From: JAAYCI01 sp964371725
GTDB taxonomy: Bacteria > Bacillota > Clostridia > Oscillospirales > Ruminococcaceae
DNA: 15,499 bases
Assembly: GCA_964371725.1 (NCBI GenBank)
Contig: CAYJNQ010000040.1
Location: 1-15,499, forward strand
Direction: 5' to 3'
In this document: positions 5,132-13,033 of the stretch, in pieces
Layout of the letters: every line of letters starts with the position of its first letter
How positions within the stretch are numbered: the first letter of the stretch is position 1
Notes under the pieces: model-generated
The model's input: only the letters and a program-made list of their open reading frames with translations
The model's database searches: none
What the model was told of the DNA's origin: nothing
Translations under genes and position numbers: made by a program

Positions 5132-6954
5132 TGCGGCAAGGCATACAAGCGGAAGATTTTGAACGTGTTCAAAGCATTGAAGAATTGGTGAAGATGCGAA
5201 CAAAAGCGCGGGACGACACAAATTTTATAGAACGGGCGGCGCGGCTTATTTTGCAGCGGGAAGCCTTGCTTTTGCAGGCGCAAAAGCGGCCGGAATTGCT
5301 GATTGAATGCCTGTTTTACGTGGTGGACAAACAAAAGCAAACCGTGCCTTTTTTCCTAAACACCGTGCAAAAACGTTTCATGTTGGCGTTGAATGGCCAA
5401 ATCGAGGCTTTTGAAAACGGCGAACGCAGCGACATTTCCGTGCTTGTGCTCAAGGGCCGCCAACAGGGGTTCACCACCCTGATTACCGCCTACCAGTTGG
5501 CAATGGCCATTACACGGCGCAATTTCGAGGGCCTGACCATGGCCGACAATGTGGACAACGCACAGGTGATTTTCGACAACAAGGCGAAATTTATTTACGA
5601 CCGCCTGCCAAGTGTGTTTAAGCACAGCACCAAGTACAACAACCGAAGGGAACTCCGTTTTGAAAAAATCAACAGTTATCTTTCGGTGGATGTGGCCACC
5701 AAAAATACGGGCCGAAGCCGCACCATCAACTTTTTTCACGGAAGTGAATGCGCGTTTTGGAAAGAGGGCGTGGCCGCCGTGCAATCGGGTTTGTTCGAGG
5801 CGCTTACGCCGAATTGCATCAAAATTTACGAAAGCACGGCAAACGGATATGGGGATTACCGAGACATGTGGCAAAGCGATACGCACTGCAACTTGTTTTT
5901 CGCGTGGTGGGAAACACCGGAATATACTTTGCCCGCCACAAAAAACGAGCCGCCACGCTACGACGCGTTTTTAACAGAACGCTTGCGCCTTTTAAAAAGC
6001 AAACATTTGTCAGACGGGCAATGCCGATGGTATGCACAAAAATATTGGCGCTACCTAAACCGAGACCTTATACGGCAAGAGTATCCCTGCAGCGCCGAAG
6101 AAGCGTTTCTTTCATCAGGGCGGCCCGTGTTCGATGTGCAAGCCGTGCAAAGCCGCCTTATGGAATTGGAGGGGCAAACGCCGCGCAAACAGGGGTTTCG
6201 TGTGGTGTATCAAAACGCCGATGCCCGCGATTCCATCACGGCGTGGCACAAAACCCAAAACGGGTCCATTCAAATTTATGAAGAGCCCAAAAAGGAGGTG
6301 CCCTATGTAATTGGGGGCGACACCGCCGGCGAAGGCAGCGACGCCTACACGGCCTATGTTTTGCGAAATGATACAGGCCGGCAGGTGGCTTCTTTGCACA
6401 TGCCCTTAAAAAGTGCCGATTGCACGCCGTTTGTAGAACAATTGTACGCGCTTGGGATGCACTACAACGAGGCTTTGATCGCGCCGGAAATCAACTTTAA
6501 CCTGCAAGTGGTGGCAGAATTGCACCGCCTTCAGTACAAAAACCTGTATGTGCGCGAACAGGTGGATACCTACACCAAAAAAAACACAAAGCAGTTCGGG
6601 TTTAAAACCGACGGCAACACACGCCCCATGATTTTATCGCTGTTTTCCGCCGTGGTTGCCGAACACGTGAACTGGATTTTCGACCGCGACCTGCTTTTGG
6701 AATGTCTTTCGTTTGAATACAACGAAAAAGGCCGCCCCGACGCACGCAGTGGCACCCACGACGACCGCATCTTTGCCGCCGCCATCGCCTACAAGGCCAG
6801 AGAACAACAAACCTACACGCCCACCATACCCACCAAAACCGTTTATGTGCCAAAAGATATTTTCGACGATTACCAAAAGGCAAACGGGGAGGAGAAAAAA
6901 CGCATTGAGAACCGTTACGGCGGCATTTTGGCGAAAAAAAGCGGCGAGCGCTGA
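5131..6954 (+). CDS. terL: Terminase large subunit (ATPase-nuclease)
   Basis: The 607-residue protein is the DNA packaging motor. Its N-terminal ATPase has a variant Walker A KGRQQGFTT (108-116, with Phe where Lys is usual, the charge being carried by Lys108/Arg110), the acidic Walker B/catalytic segment HGSECAFW (Glu206) and coupling motif ESTANG (234-239). The C-terminal RNase H-like nuclease shows GGDTAGEGSD (Asp397), Glu453 in APEINFN and Asp544/Asp545 in HDDRIFAAAIAY, the three acidic metal ligands. Length is normal for the family. GGAGG at 5116-5120 gives 10 nt spacing to ATG 5131. It cuts concatemers and drives DNA through the portal encoded next, after a 355-nt noncoding gap. Similar RQQGF(S/T)T forms of the P-loop occur in other phage terminases, so the missing Lys is unlikely to mean loss of function. 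Confidence 0.95.
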   Translation: MRQGIQAEDFERVQSIEELVKMRTKARDDTNFIERAARLILQREALLLQAQKRPELLIECLFYVVDKQKQTVPFFLNTVQKRFMLALNGQIEAFENGERSDISVLVLKGRQQGFTTLITAYQLAMAITRRNFEGLTMADNVDNAQVIFDNKAKFIYDRLPSVFKHSTKYNNRRELRFEKINSYLSVDVATKNTGRSRTINFFHGSECAFWKEGVAAVQSGLFEALTPNCIKIYESTANGYGDYRDMWQSDTHCNLFFAWWETPEYTLPATKNEPPRYDAFLTERLRLLKSKHLSDGQCRWYAQKYWRYLNRDLIRQEYPCSAEEAFLSSGRPVFDVQAVQSRLMELEGQTPRKQGFRVVYQNADARDSITAWHKTQNGSIQIYEEPKKEVPYVIGGDTAGEGSDAYTAYVLRNDTGRQVASLHMPLKSADCTPFVEQLYALGMHYNEALIAPEINFNLQVVAELHRLQYKNLYVREQVDTYTKKNTKQFGFKTDGNTRPMILSLFSAVVAEHVNWIFDRDLLLECLSFEYNEKGRPDARSGTHDDRIFAAAIAYKAREQQTYTPTIPTKTVYVPKDIFDDYQKANGEEKKRIENRYGGILAKKSGER

Positions 6955-7309
6955 TGCACACGGGATGCCGCAAGGCCGTGGGGGTGTGCCGCAAGGGTGT
7001 GGGGCGCTGCCCCACACCCTGCCACTTTAGAAAAAGTGGACAAACCTTTCGAAAAAGGGTGCGCAAAATGCAAGCATGGCAAAAAAACGCAGAGCCTTGC
7101 TACCCTGTGGGGTGGGAACTTCCCAAATTCGCCCTTGCCATTGTGTTTTTGGTTGGGCTCTCGTCCCTTGTGTTCGTTTGTGAAAGCTTTTGGCCTCGCT
7201 TTTCTCGAAAAGCGAGCGGGGTTTGGGGCAGCGCCCCAAGGTCTTGCGCCGGCAGCGCCCCAAGGTCTTGCCGGCAGTGTCCCTAAAAACAAAAAAAGGA
7301 GAAACAACG
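6955..7309. other. Noncoding gap of hairpins between terminase and portal genes
   Basis: No gene is supported; the portal frame is open upstream from 7190 but lacks a ribosome site there. A perfect 12-bp stem (AGGGTGTGGGGC with GCCCCACACCCT, loop GCT; 6994-7020) is followed by CCACTTT-AGAA-AAAGTGG (7022-7039) and by CCTTTCGAAAAAGG. Bases 7078-7145 are similar to 4324-4390. TTGGGGC-AGC-GCCCCAA forms another hairpin (about 7224-7240). The pattern fits a host-type dispersed repeat inserted between phage genes. Confidence 0.6.
7227..7271 (+). repeat. 24-bp tandem repeat upstream of the portal gene
   Basis: Two perfect 21-bp copies of a unit beginning GGCAGCGCCCCAAGG (7227-7247 and 7251-7271) repeat with 24-bp period. 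The second copy ends 25 nt before the portal ribosome site. It may be a by-product of a local duplication of the G/C-rich repeat remnant. Confidence 0.8.
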
Positions 7310-9133
7310 ATGCAATACACTTTAGAAGAAGCAAAACAGCGGTTTCAGCGTGCAAGCGACGAACACGCGGCCTATCGAAACCGCTGCAAACAGTGGCAAA
7401 CACAATATGAAACCGGCAACACCGGAACGCCCCACGCCCCAAAAATGATTTACAATTTCACGGGCGAGCTCATCAACAGCCAAATTTCCGGCGCGGTGCC
7501 GATGCCGCTGGTGACGCCGCGGCGCAAAACCCCCGAAAACGAAACACGCGCCAAGGTGGCAACAGCCATGCTGCGCCACGAAATAGAGCGGCTTAACAAG
7601 CATTTAATTATGGATGCGGCCGAGCGTATCACGCGTGTGTCGGGCGCATCGTTGATTTTGCTGGAATGGGATCCCTTGCAAACAACGCATGGAAAGCACG
7701 GCGAAATGACGGCGCAGGTGCTGGGCCCACTCGATTTTGTGCCGCAGGCCGGTGTGGCCGATTTTGAACAGATGGACTACTGGTTCATTGTGCGCGAAGA
7801 CACGCGCGAACGCTTGGCACAGCGATACAACGTGGATGTGAACGATTTGGAGGGGCGCGAAGACGACCGCGAAGAAAAAAACAACGAAGAAGTGGTAACG
7901 CAGGTGCTGATGATGTATCGTGCCAAGGCGGGTGCTGTGGGCTTGCTGTCTTGGGTGGGAGACACTGTTTTATGCGATAGGCCGCACTATTTGCGCAGGC
8001 AAAGCACGGTGTGTGCCGCCTGTGGCGCGCCCCTTTCGCAGGGTGAAATTTGCGCCTGTGGCTGCGAAAATGTGCAGGTTTCGCAGCGAGACGGCGAAGA
8101 CATGACAGAACCCTTGCGCCTGCTTTGCGGCCGTGTGGTGCCGCCCTTGCAGGCCGTGCACGAGGGCGAAGGGGTGGTGTTGAAGGCCAGAAAACGCCCC
8201 TACTACAAAATGGATATACCACCGCTTAGTTTTCGCGTGAACACCACGCGAGAAAACGAATTGTTTGGGCAAAGCGATTGCGAGGCCGTGCGCAGTTTGC
8301 AAACGGGTTGCAACATTGCCACCGATAAAATTAGCGAAAAAATGGCCGTGGCAGGGCATTTTACGGCCATCCCAAGCGATTTGCACATGGAAATGAACAA
8401 CGAGATAGGGCGTGTTTTGCGCCTGCAAAGCCCAAGCCAGTTGGATATGCTGAAGGCCGTGCAGCTGGAATACAACGCCACATTCGATTTTTCTGTGGTG
8501 GACAACGCCTATCGCTACGCAAAAAGCGTGCTCGGCATCACCGATGTGTTTCAGGGAAAATCCGATACCACGGCAAAAGCCGCGGCCGCAAAAGAAATTA
8601 TGGTGCAGCAGGCACAGAATGTGCAAAAGGCCAAAAATTTGCTAAAGGAGGCGGCGTTTTCCCGTTTGTACGAAAGCATGTTCAAAATGATGCTCGCCTT
8701 TGCAAACGAAGAGCGCAGCTATACCTGCCACGATTTGCAAAATGAAACGCTTTTGTTTTCGGCAAGCGATTTTTTAAACTACGATGCCGAAACCGATACC
8801 CTGTATTACGAGGACGATTTTCTGTTCTCGGTAGACAATGTGGGCACCAGCGAACACGACAAACCCTACATGATGGGGCAAATTCAAAACGACTATGAAA
8901 TGGGCGCCTACGGCCCACCCGGAACACCCGAAGCCCTGTTTTTGTTGTGGAAAGAACGCGAGGCGGTGGGCTATCCAAGGGCGAAGGAGATGGCCGCCTA
9001 TTGGCAGGAAGAACAGAAAAAAACCGCGCTTGCGCCCGAAGCATTGGGTGAAACAAAAATGCAAAACATCAAAACAAAAAAAGGAGAGGATACAAATGGA
9101 TTGCCCTTTATGCAAAACGGAAATGTTCATTGA
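7310..9133 (+). CDS. Portal protein with embedded zinc ribbon
   Basis: This 607-residue protein starts at ATG 7310, 8 nt after AAGGAG; the upstream open frame encodes only repeat DNA. Place and length fit a portal: directly after the terminase, early MIYNFTGELINSQISGAV (46-63), a central helical region with RENELFGQSDCEAVRSLQ (314-331) and a helix-rich C-terminal part (about 395-470) with KAAAAKEIMVQQAQNVQKAKN. The dodecameric portal forms the entry vertex for DNA and docks the terminase. Unusually, residues 235-252 hold Cys-X2-Cys-X9-Cys-X-Cys-X-Cys (VCAACGAPLSQGEICACGC), a zinc-ribbon-like insert not expected in portal proteins. The stop lies 38 bases inside the next gene, in another frame. 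A portal is the best reading, although I see no single signature motif. Confidence 0.82.
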   Translation: MQYTLEEAKQRFQRASDEHAAYRNRCKQWQTQYETGNTGTPHAPKMIYNFTGELINSQISGAVPMPLVTPRRKTPENETRAKVATAMLRHEIERLNKHLIMDAAERITRVSGASLILLEWDPLQTTHGKHGEMTAQVLGPLDFVPQAGVADFEQMDYWFIVREDTRERLAQRYNVDVNDLEGREDDREEKNNEEVVTQVLMMYRAKAGAVGLLSWVGDTVLCDRPHYLRRQSTVCAACGAPLSQGEICACGCENVQVSQRDGEDMTEPLRLLCGRVVPPLQAVHEGEGVVLKARKRPYYKMDIPPLSFRVNTTRENELFGQSDCEAVRSLQTGCNIATDKISEKMAVAGHFTAIPSDLHMEMNNEIGRVLRLQSPSQLDMLKAVQLEYNATFDFSVVDNAYRYAKSVLGITDVFQGKSDTTAKAAAAKEIMVQQAQNVQKAKNLLKEAAFSRLYESMFKMMLAFANEERSYTCHDLQNETLLFSASDFLNYDAETDTLYYEDDFLFSVDNVGTSEHDKPYMMGQIQNDYEMGAYGPPGTPEALFLLWKEREAVGYPRAKEMAAYWQEEQKKTALAPEALGETKMQNIKTKKGEDTNGLPFMQNGNVH

Positions 9134-9380
9134 CCACGCCGAATATCTTGCCGAAAACGATGATACACCGCTGGAGGAAACGCGTATCTTGCACAGAAGC
9201 ATCTGCCGGTGCCGCAACGCGAACTGCAAAAACTACAAAAAGAAATTCAGCGGCGGCGTGGCGGTGTTGCCAAGAGAAAACACACAAAAATTGTTCTGCC
9301 ATCAATGCGGCCTGCTTTTGTACGAGGGCACTTTGCCAAACGATGAACAGCCTGTTTGCCCCATTTGCGGTGAATTTTGA
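9096..9380 (+). CDS. Small double zinc-ribbon protein
   Basis: ATG 9096 follows AAGGAG (9081-9086), and the gene overlaps the portal end by 38 bases in another frame. The 94-residue product has nine cysteines in two likely zinc ribbons: CPLC (3-6) with CRCRNANC (37-44), and CHQC (68-71) with CPIC (88-91). No other domain is visible. Its partner is probably DNA, RNA or a virion protein; the coupling to the portal and the portal's own cysteine cluster suggest a head-vertex role, but that is inference. A transcription or packaging accessory factor is equally possible. Confidence 0.82.
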   Translation: MDCPLCKTEMFIDHAEYLAENDDTPLEETRILHRSICRCRNANCKNYKKKFSGGVAVLPRENTQKLFCHQCGLLLYEGTLPNDEQPVCPICGEF

Positions 9381-9490
9381 GCGTGCTTTGGCAGCGTGCC
9401 AAAACGTGTGGGGCGCTGCCAAAGCATACCGCTTTAAAAAAAGCAGAAGGCGCATGAAACAAAGGGTATATACGAACGGTTGAAAACGGC

Positions 9491-9525
9491 AAAAAAACAA
9501 CACCGCCATGTGGGGTTGTTTTTTT
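9491..9525. terminator. Terminator between zinc-ribbon and scaffold genes
   Basis: AAAAAAACAACACC pairs with GGGGTTGTTTTTTT (one mismatch) around a 7-nt loop. It lies about 110 nt after the zinc-ribbon stop and 64 nt before the ribosome site for the scaffold gene. It may give partial termination and tune portal versus capsid levels. Confidence 0.7.
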
Positions 9526-9601
9526 ATATAGATAGGGCGCCCCGTGCGCCCGAACATTCACAAAAAGGCAGACAATGCCAAACCATCAAAGGAGGTAGCA
9601 C

Positions 9602-10354
9602 ATGGGCAAGAAGCCGAAATCGTACGAAGAGTTCGAGGAAATGTTTGCAGCTTTGCCGGGCGAAGACGAGGCGCAGGCGAAAGGCAAGGAGGCACAAGGA
9701 GGGGAGGTGAGGAAAGGACGGGGCAAAAAAAACACAGATGCGAGAGAGGAGGCGCCGAAAACAGAAAAAAATGAGACAGAGCTTCTTTTGCAAGCGTTGC
9801 AAGAGGCAGGGTTTCAAGCAGGCAGTGTGCAAGAGGCGCTTGGCAGCTTGCGTGCCTTGCAAAGCATAAGCCGGGCCATGCCGAAAAACGAAACGGCCGC
9901 CCTGCCACAACATGGATTCGCCGCGCACGCAGCAAGGCCCTTGCCAAACGCCGTTTTGCGTGAAAACGGGCCCATGGGGGCAGAACAAAGCCAAAACGAT
10001 GTGATGCAAAACCTTGTGCGCGAGCAAAGGGCCGCGGCCATATTCAAAGCCGACAAAGCCCTTGTGGAAAGCGTGGACCCCGGTTTTTTCACAAGAGCCG
10101 GCGAAGAACAGCGCATTGTTTTTGGCGCGTTGCGGCGTGCCGGGCTGGATGCTTTGGCCGCACATCACTATGCGCTGGCAAGGCAACCCGGAAAAACCGC
10201 ACAAACCGGCACCGAGCACATGGTGGCCACCAAAGGCCGCGGTGGCGGTGCGCAGGGTGTGCCGCAGGGTATTTTAAAAGAATTCGAGGAGTATGGTTTT
10301 GGCAGTGCCAATGCCAAAGAACACTACACCCGCCTGGGTGGTTCCATGCGCTAA
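9602..10354 (+). CDS. Scaffold-like head assembly protein
   Basis: The 250-residue protein starts at ATG 9602 behind AAAGGAGGT (8 nt spacing). It is very polar: a Lys/Glu/Gly-rich stretch (about 20-60), then Leu/Ala/Gln-rich helices (about 60-90 and 132-195), and a C-terminal segment from about 222 (GILKEFEEYGFGSANAKEHY). Its place between portal and capsid genes, mostly helical and charged build, and lack of enzyme motifs fit an internal scaffold that directs coat assembly. A hydrophilic minor capsid protein is the alternative. No prohead protease gene is seen next to it. Confidence 0.65.
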   Translation: MGKKPKSYEEFEEMFAALPGEDEAQAKGKEAQGGEVRKGRGKKNTDAREEAPKTEKNETELLLQALQEAGFQAGSVQEALGSLRALQSISRAMPKNETAALPQHGFAAHAARPLPNAVLRENGPMGAEQSQNDVMQNLVREQRAAAIFKADKALVESVDPGFFTRAGEEQRIVFGALRRAGLDALAAHHYALARQPGKTAQTGTEHMVATKGRGGGAQGVPQGILKEFEEYGFGSANAKEHYTRLGGSMR

Positions 10355-10390
10355 CGCCCGAAAAACGCAACATAAAGAAAGGAAAAAACG

Positions 10391-10537
10391 ATGAAAGACT
10401 ACAAAGGCAAAATTTCGAACAGCCCGGCGCAAACGGTGAACGCACCGTATGTGCAAACCAACAAAAGCAAATATCCCGTGCAAAAAGGCACCGATTTGCG
10501 CAACCCAAACGAAAAACAGAAAGGCGGTAAGCAATAA
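10391..10537 (+). CDS. 48-residue basic peptide before the capsid gene
   Basis: ATG 10391 follows AAAGGA by 9 nt and the frame ends at TAA 10535-10537, overlapping the capsid ATG by one base (TAATG), which points to coupled translation. The product (MKDYKGKISNSPAQTVNAPY to EKQKGGKQ) is basic, hydrophilic and without hydrophobic segments. I do not recognise it. It might be a small decoration or scaffold-type protein, or serve mainly to couple translation of the highly expressed capsid gene. Confidence 0.75.
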   Translation: MKDYKGKISNSPAQTVNAPYVQTNKSKYPVQKGTDLRNPNEKQKGGKQ

Positions 10538-11562
10538 TGGCAAATATCATCAAAAGTGGCGACGGACTGATGGATTCGTTCATGGGCAAAAGCCTGTATC
10601 CCATCTATGCCGTGGTGAACGACATGGCATCGCAGTATGAAGAAAAAATGTGCCCTTTGCGCGGGGTGTTCAGCACCATCAAGGCAAACGGCTTTGGCCT
10701 GAAAGTGGTGGATGAAGTGGGCATTGGCGACTATGCCCCCACCGACGAGGGCGCCACATTCAAAAGCAGCATGGTGCGGGAAGGTTTCTCTTCCAGCACC
10801 GATTTTGTAGAGTGGACGAACCGCCTTGAAATTACGCGCAAAATGATGGAGGACAACAACACAAGCCAAATTAAGCAAAAGGCCGGGCTTTTTGGCGTGA
10901 GTTACCACAGAACGCAGGAGAAATTCCGTGCGGCCATGCTGGGCAACGGCACGGGGGAAAGCTTTACCCTGGCCAAAGCCACAAGCGGCACGCAAACCTT
11001 TTCCACCAAAACGGCCGATGGCGTGAGCCTGTTTAACACGGCGCACCCAAGCAAACTTGAAGACGCCGAAGGCGACCCGAATTTTACACAGTCGAACCGG
11101 TTCACAAACGACCTTTCCGCCGATGTGTTCGGCGAAATTGTAACGCGGATGCAAAATTTTACAGATGATAAAGGGGATAAGTGCGGCATCACACCGAACA
11201 CCGTGATCATTCCGAACGACCACGACCTCAAGCGCACCCTGTTTGGCATCATTGGCAGCGACAAAGACCCCTTGAGCGCCAACAATGAATTCAACTATCT
11301 GTTTGGCACCTGGGCCGTCATCATTTCGCCCGAACTTTCCAACTACCTGAAATCGGGCGAGTATATCATCGCCGATACAAATTACAACGAAATGGCACAA
11401 GGGGCCGTTTGGGGGCATCGTCTCGACGCCGAGAATTTCACCGATATTCTTGAAGATACAAAGAATTTCCAGCTTTCATCGCGTGCTCGCTTCACGGCCA
11501 TTTTCCACAACTGGCGCGCCTTTGCCATTGGCGGCACCGCCACGGGCACCACGCTTACCTAG
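10537..11562 (+). CDS. Major capsid protein (HK97-fold, Mu gpT-like)
   Basis: The 341-residue protein has the pattern of Mu-like/HK97-fold coat proteins, notably ADGVSLFNTAHP (about 161-172), SNRFTNDLSADVFGEIVTRM and NTVIIPNDHDLKRTLFGIIG, with an aromatic, beta-rich C-terminal part ending FTAIFHNWRAFAIGG. It assembles the icosahedral head around the scaffold-like protein encoded upstream. No N-terminal delta-domain or cleavage site is obvious. Its ATG overlaps the upstream stop, giving translational coupling. The TAG stop is shared with the MITE: TA is the insertion target and G is the element's first base. Removing the element and one TA restores TAA, so the protein itself is intact. Confidence 0.9.
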   Translation: MANIIKSGDGLMDSFMGKSLYPIYAVVNDMASQYEEKMCPLRGVFSTIKANGFGLKVVDEVGIGDYAPTDEGATFKSSMVREGFSSSTDFVEWTNRLEITRKMMEDNNTSQIKQKAGLFGVSYHRTQEKFRAAMLGNGTGESFTLAKATSGTQTFSTKTADGVSLFNTAHPSKLEDAEGDPNFTQSNRFTNDLSADVFGEIVTRMQNFTDDKGDKCGITPNTVIIPNDHDLKRTLFGIIGSDKDPLSANNEFNYLFGTWAVIISPELSNYLKSGEYIIADTNYNEMAQGAVWGHRLDAENFTDILEDTKNFQLSSRARFTAIFHNWRAFAIGGTATGTTLT

Positions 11563-11723
11563 GTGGTGTCGAGAAGAGTTGAATCGAGCATATTTTGAGC
11601 AATATTGTTGCCCAATTTGGCCTAAAAATTGCCGAGCTCCTTTATGGAATTCAAGATTTTTAGGCCAAATTGGGCGGGAAAAGTACCAAAATAGGCCGAC
11701 TGAACACGATTGTCGACACCATC
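11562..11723 (-). mobile_element. 162-bp MITE-like element, copy 2
   Basis: The element is flanked by perfect TA duplications (11560-11561 and 11724-11725). Its ends are GGTGGTGTCGA and TCGACACCATC, inverted repeats of each other with one mismatch. Inside, GCCCAATTTGGCCTAAAAAT (11610-11629) pairs perfectly with 11656-11675, a 20-bp stem with a 26-nt loop. In reverse complement it matches copy 1 at 4442-4603 over the full length. Inserted in the capsid stop codon, it separates the capsid gene from the next genes; the stem might act as RNA processing or stability signal. There is no transposase gene in the window. Confidence 0.9.
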
Positions 11724-11754
11724 TAAGCTTCTGTTTTTAAATTTAGCAAAAAAC

Positions 11755-11809
11755 GGGGGGGGTGGGGGGGGGGGGGGCCCCCCCCCCTACCCCCCCCCCC
11801 CCCCCCCCC
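11755..11809. repeat. Poly-G/poly-C tract
   Basis: Runs of G8-T-G14, then C10-TA-C20, form a potential perfect G:C hairpin. The bases after it (ACCACTTTAAAAAAAA) resemble the ends of the G/C-rich repeat remnants at 4114-4441 and 6955-7309, so this may be an expanded copy. Exact run lengths are likely to be unreliable because such tracts are hard to sequence. Confidence 0.7.
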
Positions 11810-11870
11810 ACCACTTTAAAAAAAATTGCATAAAGGCCGCGAGAGGCCAACACAAAATGGGAGGGGTATC

Positions 11871-12053
11871 ATGAGCACATACAAAGTGGGTCAGGTGTAT
11901 GAAATTCAGGGAAAACGGCGCAGGGTGCTGGCCGTGAACCCGCTTGAAACCACAACGGATTTAAATACGTCTGCACAAAAAGCACGCACACCGAAACCAA
12001 AGCCAAAAACCGCACCGCCAAAACCCGCACCGCCAAAACCCGGGGCGAAATAA
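11871..12053 (+). CDS. 60-residue protein with Pro/Lys-rich tail
   Basis: ATG 11871 lies close behind GGAGGGG; the in-frame ATG-like start at 11826 has no ribosome site and would begin in repeat DNA. The first half (MSTYKVGQVYEIQGKRRRVLAVNPLE) looks like a small beta-barrel-like fold, and the second half is a basic tail, with PKPKPKTAPPKPAPPKP near its end. I do not recognise the family. Its place between capsid and adaptor genes suggests a virion or head-associated role, with the tail perhaps contacting DNA; that is inference. Confidence 0.68.
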   Translation: MSTYKVGQVYEIQGKRRRVLAVNPLETTTDLNTSAQKARTPKPKPKTAPPKPAPPKPGAK

Positions 12054-12103
12054 ATAAAGCCGTGTTTTGAGCCGGATGCATCCAAAAAGAAAGGAGGATT
12101 TGC

Positions 12104-13033
12104 ATGACCATCAAAGAATTAAAAGATTCCTTGTATCGACATTTAGATGTGGAGGAGGACGAGGAAAAAGCAAAATATTTCCCCGTTGCCCTAAACCATG
12201 CGCTAGACAAAATATGCACGGTGTTTCCGCTGTATGGGCGGTATGTTCTGCGGCAAAGCGCACTGCCAAGCGTGCTGGCGCTTGCCATGCAAGAACCGTA
12301 CAAGGCCGTGCATGCGGCCGGCGAAAGCTATTCGGCTGCGGCAAAAGCCTACTACTTCGAGGTGTCGGGCGTTGGCGTTTGCGACATTCGCGACAACAAC
12401 GGTGTGCGGCGCATTGCGTTTAACACAAAGGAATACACACCGTTTCGTGGTTTTGCAAGCGGCGCCGTCAGCTTAACTTTTCATGGGGACTATGTATTCT
12501 TTGTGCGGCACGTGGCCTTGTATCACAGCTTGCTTTCCGAAAAAGAAGAAGACATCCCGGCCTATGCGCCCTCAACCGTGTACGATTTTAAGGAACTGAC
12601 CAAAGAGACCGACGAAAAAGGCGGCGTGTTCATTGGCTTCGATGGCTTTTTGCCAGGCAAATTTGAAGAGAGGATGCCCGGCGAAAAGGCCGTGCAAGTT
12701 TTTGGCGACTACGAAATAGAACCGGGCCCGAACGGCCACCTTTTGCGTATTTTTGGCAACACCGACACGCAGAAAATCATCTATTACCGCCGCAATTTTC
12801 GCCCTGTTACCGAGACCACCCCCGAAGACACCGAACTTGAAATTGAACAGGGTCTTTGCAACATTTTAATCGATTTGTGCGTGTATCGCATGAACAACGA
12901 CGAAAGCGACATCAGCGTGGAACGCGCCCGTTATGAGGCCGACCAACTGTTGGCCTGGAAACAACAGCGGGAAACCGGTGCCAACAAAGAAACAAAATTT
13001 TCCGATACAAAGGGGTATTTGAACTATGATTAA
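12104..13033 (+). CDS. Adaptor-like (head-tail connector) protein
   Basis: The 309-residue protein starts at ATG 12104 behind AAAGGAGG (7 nt). The first about 70 residues are helical (MTIKELKDSLYRHLDVEED, then ALDKICTVFPLYGRYVLRQ), the middle is a beta-rich domain (about 80-225), and the end is again helical (LEIEQGLCNILIDLCVYRMN with ESDISVERARYEADQLLAW), a pattern often seen in phage adaptor proteins that extend the portal. The context (after the capsid gene, before a large stopper-like protein) agrees. No clear family motif is visible, so the role is a positional inference. The last 8 bases overlap the next gene. Confidence 0.62.
   Translation: MTIKELKDSLYRHLDVEEDEEKAKYFPVALNHALDKICTVFPLYGRYVLRQSALPSVLALAMQEPYKAVHAAGESYSAAAKAYYFEVSGVGVCDIRDNNGVRRIAFNTKEYTPFRGFASGAVSLTFHGDYVFFVRHVALYHSLLSEKEEDIPAYAPSTVYDFKELTKETDEKGGVFIGFDGFLPGKFEERMPGEKAVQVFGDYEIEPGPNGHLLRIFGNTDTQKIIYYRRNFRPVTETTPEDTELEIEQGLCNILIDLCVYRMNNDESDISVERARYEADQLLAWKQQRETGANKETKFSDTKGYLNYD

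Noticed and set aside
7190..7309. Longer N-terminus for the portal protein
   Set aside because: The 40 extra residues come from the duplicated G/C-rich repeat, with no ribosome site at 7190, while ATG 7310 has AAGGAG at 8 nt.
10399..11418. Long open frame (339 codons) on the minus strand opposite the capsid gene
   Set aside because: It lies antisense to a well-supported capsid gene, has no ribosome site or family pattern, and follows from that gene's biased codon use.
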